A DNA stretch of 5,592 bases. Origin: Desulfotomaculum sp. GTDB lineage: Bacteria; Bacillota; Desulfotomaculia; Desulfotomaculales; Ammonificaceae. The position numbers and the translations under genes were made by a program. The notes beneath the pieces were generated by a model. The model made no database searches. It worked only from the letters and a program-made list of their open reading frames with translations, and had not been told where the DNA came from. Every line of letters starts with the position of its first letter. Position 1 is the stretch's first letter. The stretch is taken from contig DTYU01000085.1 in the NCBI GenBank assembly GCA_012961725.1, positions 1 to 5,592 of the forward strand, written 5' to 3'. Shown here in pieces: positions 1 through 4,512 of the stretch.

Positions 1-467
1 TCAATGCCGGTGATGCCGAGTACCCCAGGGGCGAAGGCGCTTACCTCCCGCAGCCCCCCGCGAAGCTCCTGTGGGGCGTAGCGGTGAAGGTGTCTCGTCA
101 CGAGGCTGTAATCGATTGTCCGGGGACCCAAGGCATCGGGTGTCGCGTGCCAGTTGCCGAGGCCTACGATCAGCACGCTCGCGTCTTCCGGTAGATTTAA
201 GTTTTGTAGAAGGGTTTTTAGTTTTTGGCCTAAAAGTTCAACGATCTGCTGGTGTGTCTTGCGGTTGTTATCGCGCAGCGGTGGCGCGTCGATTGTGATG
301 TAGGTCCCCCTCGGCTTCTGCATGATCCTTTCGGCCTCTTTGGTTTCAACCCGGACCGTGGTTACGGTGGCGTAGGGAAAGTTTTCTCTTTGGACGATGA
401 CTCCCGGAATTTCCGTACCCGTTTTAGCCCTTGCCAATTCGTGCGCTTCAACCGCCAGGTCCAACAC
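1..467 (-). CDS. gpr: GPR germination protease, 5' part (runs off the left edge)
   Basis: GPR is the aspartic-type endopeptidase that starts degradation of small acid-soluble spore proteins (SASPs) during germination; it is made in the forespore as a zymogen. My reading of the minus strand gives 155 residues with no stop before the window edge; the family is usually about 320-370 aa, so roughly half is visible. Recognisable blocks are LDLAVEAHELA at residues 2-12, TGTEIPGV at 16-23, YITIDAPPLR at 56-65, VLIVGLGNWHATPDALGP at 98-115, and VTRHLHRYAP followed by FAPGVLGITGI at the visible end. D111 in the PDALGP motif probably corresponds to a catalytic Asp of the Bacillus enzyme. The start is GTG at 467, 8 nt after a GGGAGG site; an in-frame TAA at 473-471 rules out a longer form. 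The protein thus begins about where mature Bacillus GPR begins, without the usual propeptide. It is divergent from rsmD. Family assignment is very secure. Confidence 0.95.
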   Translation of the reverse strand, partial: MLDLAVEAHELARAKTGTEIPGVIVQRENFPYATVTTVRVETKEAERIMQKPRGTYITIDAPPLRDNNRKTHQQIVELLGQKLKTLLQNLNLPEDASVLIVGLGNWHATPDALGPRTIDYSLVTRHLHRYAPQELRGGLREVSAFAPGVLGITGI

Positions 468-475
468 TTTTTAAA

Positions 476-481
476 CCTCCC
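476..481 (-). promoter_or_regulatory. Ribosome binding site fixing the gpr start
   Basis: GGGAGG lies on the minus strand, 8 nt before the GTG at 467-465. Together with the in-frame TAA at 473-471 it leaves GTG 467 (or, less likely, the next codon, TTG) as the only possible start in this frame. Confidence 0.8.
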
Positions 482-495
482 GGTATACTGAATTT

Positions 496-525
496 TATCT
501 TTTCCCTGTGGGAAAGTTGTTATGC
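496..525 (-). promoter_or_regulatory. Candidate forespore (sigma-F/sigma-G type) promoter of gpr
   Basis: On the minus strand GCATA (525-521) fits the -35 shared by the Bacillus forespore sigma factors. Fifteen bases later GGAAAAGATA (505-496) fits the sigma-F -10 pattern, as I remember it (GGnRAnAnTW), with one mismatch. Transcription would start near 489, leaving a leader of about 22 nt that contains the GGGAGG site. In Bacillus subtilis gpr is transcribed in the forespore by sigma-F and sigma-G, so this fits the gene. The match was made by eye; a sigma-G type -10 at the correct distance was not found. Confidence 0.45.
501..515. promoter_or_regulatory. 15-bp palindrome upstream of gpr (TTTCCC-TGT-GGGAAA)
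   Basis: Two perfect 6-bp arms flank a 3-nt centre. The element overlaps the proposed -10 of gpr and lies about 35 nt before its start codon. It could be an operator or simply a by-product of the promoter's GGGAAA. No regulator can be named. Confidence 0.35.
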
Positions 526-528
526 TAA

Positions 529-543
529 AAATCACTGTGATTT
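529..543. promoter_or_regulatory. 15-bp palindrome over the rsmD -35 region (AAATCAC-T-GTGATTT)
   Basis: Two perfect 7-bp arms flank a single central base. The element covers the position of the -35 box for the rsmD promoter and sits just upstream of the proposed gpr -35 (525-521), so a dimeric DNA-binding protein here could affect both genes. The half site resembles the TGTGA of CRP/FNR-type sites, but the two halves are far too close for a standard CRP site. This is a structural observation only. Confidence 0.4.
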
Positions 544-563
544 GCGTTTGACTGTGCTATAAT
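535..563 (+). promoter_or_regulatory. Sigma-A type promoter with extended -10, for rsmD-coaD
   Basis: TGCTATAAT at 555-563 is a perfect TATAAT box with the TGn extension. At a 17-bp spacing the -35 would be CTGTGA (535-540), only three of six matches, which is usual when the extended -10 compensates. The start would be near 570, giving a leader of about 65 nt before rsmD. This is the best vegetative promoter in the window. Confidence 0.65.
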
Positions 564-588
564 AATCTAAAATTTAATATTTGATGTC

Positions 589-606
589 GGCAAGCCCATT
601 ATTGCC
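589..606 (+). other. Small stem-loop in the rsmD leader
   Basis: GGCAA (589-593) can pair with TTGCC (602-606) across an 8-nt loop. It ends 17 nt before the rsmD ribosome binding site. The stem is short and may have no function. Confidence 0.2.
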
Positions 607-635
607 ACTAAATACCTGTAACGAAGGCTGAAATG

Positions 636-1199
636 ATGCGGGTCATTGCAGGATCGGCAAAACGGCGCCGGCTTCGTACGCCGCCGGGAAAGAGCATCCG
701 CCCGACTGCCGACCGGGTAAAAGAGGCCCTTTTCAATATATTGGCAGTCAAGATCGCGGGCTCCCGGTTTCTTGATCTTTTTGCCGGGACGGGGGGCATT
801 GGAATTGAGGCTTTGAGCAGAGGCGCGGCGCGGGTTGTTTTTGTAGAGCGCAGTCCCCGTGCCGTTAACCTGATTCGGGAAAACCTCAGACGTACAGGTC
901 TGAGTCAAAAATCATCCGTTTTCCGTGGAGACGCGCTGACGGCACTTAACTTACTTGGGCGGAGGGGAGAGTGCTTCGACGTGATCTACATCGACCCGCC
1001 GTACAAAAAGGGCTACGAGACCAAAGCGCTGCGGCTCATCGCCAGCAGAGGTCTGCTTGCGCCCGGAGGTCTGGCGGTCTGCGAAAGTGATTGGCGGGAC
1101 GAGTTGCCCGAAGCGGTAGAGGGTTTAGTGCTGACCCGGCGCGAGCGCTACGGGGACACCGTTCTTTCCTTTTATGGGCCTGAGGAGGAAAAAGTTTGA
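636..1199 (+). CDS. rsmD: 16S rRNA (guanine(966)-N2)-methyltransferase RsmD
   Basis: RsmD transfers a methyl group from S-adenosylmethionine to N2 of G966 in 16S rRNA during assembly of the 30S subunit, in the cytoplasm. The 187-residue protein has the family's N-terminal signature MRVIAGSAKRRRL, then RPTADRVKEALFNIL, the SAM-binding motif I FLDLFAGTGGIGIEALSRGA (about residues 45-64) and the catalytic motif IV DPPY (about 120-123). Length is close to the 198 aa of E. coli RsmD. Two ATG codons are adjacent (633 and 636). I prefer 636 because GAAGG at 623-627 is then 8 nt away and the protein starts with the canonical MRVI; 633 would add one Met. The gene opens a rightward operon, and its TGA stop overlaps the coaD start by 4 nt, suggesting translational coupling. 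Pairing of rsmD with coaD is widespread in bacteria. Confidence 0.95.
   Translation: MRVIAGSAKRRRLRTPPGKSIRPTADRVKEALFNILAVKIAGSRFLDLFAGTGGIGIEALSRGAARVVFVERSPRAVNLIRENLRRTGLSQKSSVFRGDALTALNLLGRRGECFDVIYIDPPYKKGYETKALRLIASRGLLAPGGLAVCESDWRDELPEAVEGLVLTRRERYGDTVLSFYGPEEEKV
1182..1188 (+). promoter_or_regulatory. Ribosome binding site of coaD, inside the rsmD end
   Basis: GAGGAGG lies 7 nt before the TTG at 1196. It identifies TTG, overlapping the rsmD stop as TTGA, as the coaD start; no ATG or GTG is available in the right place. Confidence 0.8.
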
Positions 1200-1696
1200 A
1201 GATTGCCATCTATCCGGGCAGCTTCGACCCCGTTACCAACGGCCACCTTGACATCATCCTGCGGGCTCACCAGCTTTTTGACTTGCTCGTGGTAGCGGTC
1301 AGCGAGAACCCAAGAAAGAAACCTCTTTTTCGGATTACGGAGCGGCTCGAGATGCTCCGGGATTTGCTTGCGGATTTAGGCAGGGTCAGGATCGATTCAT
1401 ACGGCGGGTTGACAGTTGAATATGCAAGGCGGGTTGGGGCCTGTGCTATTGTTCGAGGGCTGAGGGTTGTCTCGGATTTCGAGCACGAGTTCGTCATGGC
1501 GCTGACAAACAAGAAATTGGCGCCGGAGATTGAAACGCTCTTTTTGATGACCGAGCCGCAGTATGCCTTTGTAAGCTCCAGTGTGGTTAAAGAGGTGGCG
1601 TATTACGGCGGGTGCCTTAGGGATATGGTTCCACCTCTTGTAGAAGCAAAGCTGAGGGGTAAGTTCTCTGAGCGGAAGGATGGCGGGAGTCGATAA
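1196..1696 (+). CDS. coaD: Phosphopantetheine adenylyltransferase (CoaD)
   Basis: CoaD catalyses the next-to-last step of coenzyme A synthesis: 4'-phosphopantetheine plus ATP gives dephospho-CoA and pyrophosphate. It is a cytoplasmic, normally hexameric nucleotidyltransferase. The 166-aa product (E. coli 159 aa) starts with KIAIYPGSFDPVTNGHLDI, including the nucleotidyltransferase signature TNGH (residues 14-17). It has IVRGLR at 85-90, DFEHEF at 94-99, and the C-terminal ATP-binding VSSSVVKE at 126-133, the counterpart of the ISSS motif. The start is TTG, with a strong site upstream and a 4-nt overlap with rsmD, so it is cotranscribed and probably coupled. All hallmark residues are present and the enzyme should be functional. 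Its last codon (TAA 1694-1696) already lies in the first copy of a direct repeat. Confidence 0.96.
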   Translation: MKIAIYPGSFDPVTNGHLDIILRAHQLFDLLVVAVSENPRKKPLFRITERLEMLRDLLADLGRVRIDSYGGLTVEYARRVGACAIVRGLRVVSDFEHEFVMALTNKKLAPEIETLFLMTEPQYAFVSSSVVKEVAYYGGCLRDMVPPLVEAKLRGKFSERKDGGSR

Positions 1697-1756
1697 TTTA
1701 GTATGGTGTCCCCGTAATTTTGTCATAAAAATTTAGTATTGTGTCCCTAAATTTTG
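1695..1756. repeat. Two tandem copies of a ~28-bp AT-rich repeat behind coaD
   Basis: Copy 1 (1695-1722) and copy 2 (1730-1756) both begin AATTTAGTAT, then G or T, then GTGTCCC, and both end in AATTTTG; their starts are 35 nt apart. The first 18 bases differ at one position. Copy 1 has CGT and copy 2 TA before the final AATTTTG, so there is a 1-nt length difference. Together they fill most of the 77-bp gap between coaD and the next gene and begin inside the coaD stop codon. The composition is clearly more AT-rich than the flanking genes. The origin is unknown: a dispersed small repeat, an insertion-sequence footprint or a regulatory site are all possible. Confidence 0.75.
1728..1755. other. 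Perfect 9-bp inverted repeat within repeat copy 2
   Basis: AAAATTTAG (1728-1736) and CTAAATTTT (1747-1755) are exact reverse complements separated by 10 nt. Copy 1 has only a degenerate version, because its right arm reads GTAATTTT. The hairpin is AT-rich and would be weak as a terminator. Symmetry of this kind suits a protein-binding site or the end of a mobile element. Confidence 0.5.
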
Positions 1757-1761
1757 AGCGA

Positions 1762-1769
1762 GGGAGGGG
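1762..1769 (+). promoter_or_regulatory. Ribosome binding site fixing the start at 1774
   Basis: GGGAGGGG precedes GTG 1774, with its GGAGG core 6 nt away. The upstream in-frame GTG at 1741 lies inside repeat copy 2, has no such site, and would add 11 residues encoded mostly by repeat DNA. Confidence 0.75.
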
Positions 1770-1773
1770 TAAA

Positions 1774-2220
1774 GTGGAGCTGCTGACGGTTATCAATGAG
1801 CTTGAGGAACTGATCGAAACGAGCGGGCGGGTCCCGCTCACCCGGAAGGTATTAGTTGACGAGGAAAGGATCTTAGACATCATGGACCGCATCCGTACCA
1901 TTTTGCCGGACGATGTCCGGAAGGCGAAGTGGGTGGTGCAGGAACGGGAAAAGGTTATGGAAGAGGCCCATAAAGAGGCTGAACGAATCTTGGAGCAGGC
2001 CAAGCAGGAGGCACAAAAAAAAGCAGAGGAAAGCGAGGTTGTGCGCCAGGCGAAGGAGATGGCCGAGTCGATCCTCGGGAAGGCGGAACAGGTGGCGCGG
2101 GAAATCAAGCTCGGTGCCCGGGAATATGCCGACGATCTTCTTGCCAAGCTTGAGGGCCGCTTAGAGAAGATCACCCGGGAAATTCAACAGGGCCGCGCGG
2201 AACTCAAAGGGATGAAGTAG
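1774..2220 (+). CDS. Soluble coiled-coil protein, 'ATPase/F0 subunit B-like' of unknown function
   Basis: The 148-aa product is very rich in Glu, Lys, Ala and Arg. Residues 1-45 (ELLTVINELEELIETSG, then KVLVDEERILDIMDRIRTILP) look like a compact helical domain and recall the N-terminal part of DivIVA-like proteins. From about residue 50 to the end it is one long predicted coiled coil with EAERILEQAKQEAQKKAEES-type heptads. No N-terminal membrane helix is visible, so it is not a true F0 b subunit despite that frequent label. No nucleotide-binding motif is seen either, so 'ATPase' is unsupported. From memory, homologues follow coaD in Desulfotomaculum-type genomes. It probably belongs to the rsmD-coaD operon, although the tandem repeat intervenes. 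The coding sequence contains an A8 run at 2015-2022. Function is unknown; a scaffold role in division or sporulation is only a guess. Confidence 0.8.
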   Translation: MELLTVINELEELIETSGRVPLTRKVLVDEERILDIMDRIRTILPDDVRKAKWVVQEREKVMEEAHKEAERILEQAKQEAQKKAEESEVVRQAKEMAESILGKAEQVAREIKLGAREYADDLLAKLEGRLEKITREIQQGRAELKGMK

Positions 2221-2274
2221 TCGCCTAGATAAAGGTGCGCCGGTTCCATTTTCGGCTTGTACGCCGTGGGCTCC

Positions 2275-3951
2275 CTAAGACCGTCGGAGGACGGAGAAGA
2301 CCAGGGCCGCCCCCAGCACGATACCTGCAACGAAACCGGCTTTTGCCAGCGGCAGTCCCCAAAGGGAATGGTACTCTGGTCCCAAGAGGAAAGCGGAGCC
2401 GACAATCAAGGAAGCGAGCAGCAGGCCAAGCACCAGGCGGTTGACCATGGTGTTGAGGCGGCGCATTATCCGGTCCGTCTCCGGGTTTACCGCTTTTACT
2501 TTCAGTTCGCCGGCGGCGGCCAAGTCCAAAATCCGCTCGAGCCGGTCAGGCAGAAGGGTCAGGAGACGGTAGTAGTCTTCGAGGTGTTCGAGGAGCATCC
2601 TCTTGATCACTGGCGGCCGTAAGCGGCGGGCCGCCAGACTTTTGGCCAGGGGGCGGGCGAGTTCTACGATGCTGAGTTCCGGGTCGAGCCGGGCGATCAC
2701 CCCTTCGACGGTGACTAAGGATTTGATCAGCAGGGTGACCTCAGTAAGCACCCTGATGCGGTGCTTGAAGGCTACGGCAAGTATGTCTCGCATTGACTCC
2801 GCAAGACTGATCTTGCTTAGCGGGATTTCATAATACTTCTCCCGGAGACGCTCGATATCCCAGCGCAGCGCGCGCCGGTCTACGTGCGGCGGGACTGCTC
2901 CTAAGCTCTCTACGGCACGGACCACCCGGGGAGTACTCCGCTGGACGAGCCCCAAAATCAGGCTGCCGATTTTCTCCCGCAGTTCCTCGTCGATTACCCC
3001 TACGATCCCGAAGTCCATAAAGAGCACCCGGTTCCCGGGCAGGGCAGCCAAATTGCCCGGATGGGGATCCCCGTGGAAAAAACCGTCTAAGAATATCTGT
3101 TTTAGGAGGGCATCGGCCAAGCGCCGGGCCAGCAGTTGCATCTCCACTCCTTGGCGGGACAGTTCCTCGAGGTTCGTCAACTTGATTCCTGCCACATCTT
3201 CCATTACCAGCACCTTCCGGGTGGTCCAGTCCCAGTACACGGCCGGGAAGTAGACGGTGTCATCACCGCTGAAGTGGCGGCGGAAGGTTTCCGCGTGGCG
3301 CCCCTCTACGGTGAAATCCACCTCTTCCCTGAGGATTCTTTCGAACTCGGCCACCATTTCCTCCAAGGAGTAAAGCTCACGCCACGGCCCGCGCCGGTCT
3401 AAGAACCTTGCTACATCGTGGAGGATTTCTATATCCGTGGTGAGCACCTCTTCTATCCCCGGCCGCTGGACCTTCACGACGACCGGGGTGCCGTCGCGTA
3501 GAGTGGCCCGGTGGACCTGGGCGATCGAGGCAGCAGCAAGGGGAGTGGCCTCGAAGGTGACGAAGATCTCTTCGTGGGGAAGGCCCAGTTCCGTGCGGAG
3601 GATTTCTCGGACGGCTGCAAAGGAAAAGGGAGGTACCTGGTCCTGGAGCTTTTCGAGTTCCGCGATGTACTCGGGCGGTAGGAGGTCGCCGCGGGTAGAG
3701 AGTATCTGTCCTAACTTGATAAAAGTGGCTCCCAACTCTTCGAGCACGAGGCGGAGCCGCGCCGCGGGCGAAGGCTCCTCTTTGGCGCGCTTTTCAACCT
3801 CCGGTCTGGCTCTCAGGCGGCGCGGGAGATCCAAGAACTCGCCGAGCCCCAACTGGTGGGTAAGATAGCCGAAGCCGTGCCTTACCAGCACGTTCGCTAT
3901 TTCCCGGTAACGGGCAAAGTGTTTGTAGCGCTTGCGCAGATGGAACTGCAT
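2275..3951 (-). CDS. UbiB/AarF (ABC1/ADCK) family atypical kinase, membrane-anchored
   Basis: Members of this family are protein-kinase-like ATPases that support isoprenoid quinone synthesis (UbiB in E. coli, COQ8 in mitochondria); in an anaerobic Firmicute the quinone would be menaquinone, if any. The 558 aa match the family length (E. coli UbiB 546 aa). Visible are the KxGQ motif in FIKLGQILSTRGDLLP (K79-Q82), the Ala-rich replacement of the P-loop AAASIAQVH (139-147), the ATP-binding Lys K160 in VVVKVQRPG, HGDPHPGN (293-300) with catalytic D295, and the metal-binding MDFG (D313). Two hydrophobic helices lie at about 506-524 and 535-555, as in UbiB. All signature residues are intact, so it should be active. 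ATG 3951 is the start: GGAGAGAAGGG lies just upstream and an in-frame TAG follows at 3996-3994. It converges with the coiled-coil gene across a 54-nt gap. Its true substrate is not known. Confidence 0.92.
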   Translation of the reverse strand: MQFHLRKRYKHFARYREIANVLVRHGFGYLTHQLGLGEFLDLPRRLRARPEVEKRAKEEPSPAARLRLVLEELGATFIKLGQILSTRGDLLPPEYIAELEKLQDQVPPFSFAAVREILRTELGLPHEEIFVTFEATPLAAASIAQVHRATLRDGTPVVVKVQRPGIEEVLTTDIEILHDVARFLDRRGPWRELYSLEEMVAEFERILREEVDFTVEGRHAETFRRHFSGDDTVYFPAVYWDWTTRKVLVMEDVAGIKLTNLEELSRQGVEMQLLARRLADALLKQIFLDGFFHGDPHPGNLAALPGNRVLFMDFGIVGVIDEELREKIGSLILGLVQRSTPRVVRAVESLGAVPPHVDRRALRWDIERLREKYYEIPLSKISLAESMRDILAVAFKHRIRVLTEVTLLIKSLVTVEGVIARLDPELSIVELARPLAKSLAARRLRPPVIKRMLLEHLEDYYRLLTLLPDRLERILDLAAAGELKVKAVNPETDRIMRRLNTMVNRLVLGLLLASLIVGSAFLLGPEYHSLWGLPLAKAGFVAGIVLGAALVFSVLRRS

Positions 3952-3990
3952 GGAACCCTTCTCTCCGGGGACGACAAATCTTCCCCGCTT

Positions 3991-4019
3991 ATTCTATCAC
4001 GGCGGCAAGGGGATTTGGA
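3991..4019 (-). promoter_or_regulatory. Weak promoter candidate for the UbiB-family gene
   Basis: On the minus strand TAGAAT (3996-3991) matches TATAAT at five of six positions. At 17-bp spacing the -35 is TCCAAA, three of six. It would leave a leader of about 35 nt. It is supported by the likely terminator upstream, which implies that the kinase gene needs its own promoter. Confidence 0.3.
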
Positions 4020-4084
4020 GTGCGGTGCCGGCAAAGGATAACCGGGCAGAGGTTCCGGGTATGGGGATGGCGGGATATGTCTGG

Positions 4085-4120
4085 AAAGAAAAAAATCACC
4101 CCGGCTCCGCGCACCGGTGC
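4085..4120 (-). terminator. Probable Rho-independent terminator after the phasin-like gene
   Basis: On the minus strand an imperfect GC-rich hairpin starts CACCGG (4119-4114) and closes with CCGGGGTG (4104-4097). It is followed by a run of seven T (4095-4089), a C and three more T. It lies about 75 nt after the stop of the phasin-like gene. The left arm includes the perfect palindrome GCACCGGTGC (4111-4120), which could fold alternatively. The stem has bulges, so the call is moderate. It would separate the RND/phasin transcript from the UbiB-family gene. Confidence 0.5.
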
Positions 4121-4192
4121 ATTTCCGCGGGGAAGATCACCTTCTGTCAGGCCTTCTTCCGGTGCGGGCATGAGCCAAGGGAAAAAGCCGCC

Positions 4193-4489
4193 TTACTTTT
4201 GGGAGAGCTGTTCCTCGAGACGCGCCAGCCGCTCCTTCAGCTCCTCGAGTTCCTCCCGGCCGGCAAGCGACAGCGCCTCTTTCAGGCCGACTTTGCCGCA
4301 CAAGCAGCGCAAAAGCTCAGCCCTTTTCTTCTCTCCCTTAGCAGCCAACCGTTGGAAGAGACGGCGGGCTTCTTCTTGCTTCGTTTCTCCTTTCCCCGCA
4401 AGCTCGCGGATCATGTGGTCGGCCCTTTCTGCAATCACCGCCAGCGCACCGATGCCTGCTAAGGCCAGCCTTTCAGCGGTTTGAAACAT
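4193..4489 (-). CDS. Small phasin-like protein (PhaF/polyhydroxyalkanoate regulator-type)
   Basis: The 98-aa protein resembles the short bacterial family annotated as phasin family or polyhydroxyalkanoate synthesis regulator (COG3937-like). It has an N-terminal amphipathic or hydrophobic helix, LALAGIGALAVIAERADHMI (about residues 8-27), then ELAGKGETKQEEARRLFQRL with the family's GE-type turns, a Lys/Arg/Glu-rich middle, and a C-terminal leucine-zipper-like coiled coil (about 77-98). Known phasins coat PHA granules; many Firmicutes carry this family without evident PHA synthesis, so a granule role is not implied. I chose ATG 4489 because GAGGGAGG (4505-4498) sits 8 nt before it; the upstream in-frame TTG at 4507 overlaps that site and lacks one of its own. 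It begins 23 nt after the truncated RND frame. Adjacency to a UbiB-family gene is a pairing I recall in related genomes. Two Cys (CLC) lie near residues 62-64. Confidence 0.72.
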   Translation of the reverse strand: MFQTAERLALAGIGALAVIAERADHMIRELAGKGETKQEEARRLFQRLAAKGEKKRAELLRCLCGKVGLKEALSLAGREELEELKERLARLEEQLSQK

Positions 4490-4512
4490 GTCTCTTGCCT
4501 CCCTCAAACCTC

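Noticed and set aside
484..490. CAGTATA on the minus strand as a sigma-G -10 for gpr
   Set aside because: It matches the sigma-G -10 at six of seven positions, but no GHATR-like -35 lies 17-18 bp upstream, and transcription would begin within the ribosome binding site.
71..491. Two overlapping plus-strand open frames opposite gpr
   Set aside because: They are Arg/Cys/Ser-rich antisense frames without ribosome binding sites or family motifs; the minus strand here clearly encodes GPR.
1741..1773. Upstream GTG 1741 as start of the coiled-coil protein
   Set aside because: It lies inside the repeat, lacks a ribosome binding site, and adds residues that do not resemble the rest of the protein; GTG 1774 has GGGAGGGG directly upstream.
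2221..2274. Bidirectional terminator between the convergent coiled-coil and UbiB-family genes
   Set aside because: Only 4-bp stems such as GCCG/CGGC can be drawn and there is no T-run on either strand.
3053..3868. Several plus-strand open frames within the UbiB-family gene
   Set aside because: They are complementary-strand shadows of a GC-rich gene with intact kinase motifs, and lack motifs of their own.
4111..4120. Perfect palindrome GCACCGGTGC as an operator
   Set aside because: It is better explained as part of the GC-rich terminator hairpin, directly before the T-run on the minus strand.
4490..4507. TTG 4507 as start of the phasin-like gene
   Set aside because: The GAGGGAGG site overlaps the first codons after this TTG and is correctly spaced for ATG 4489 instead.
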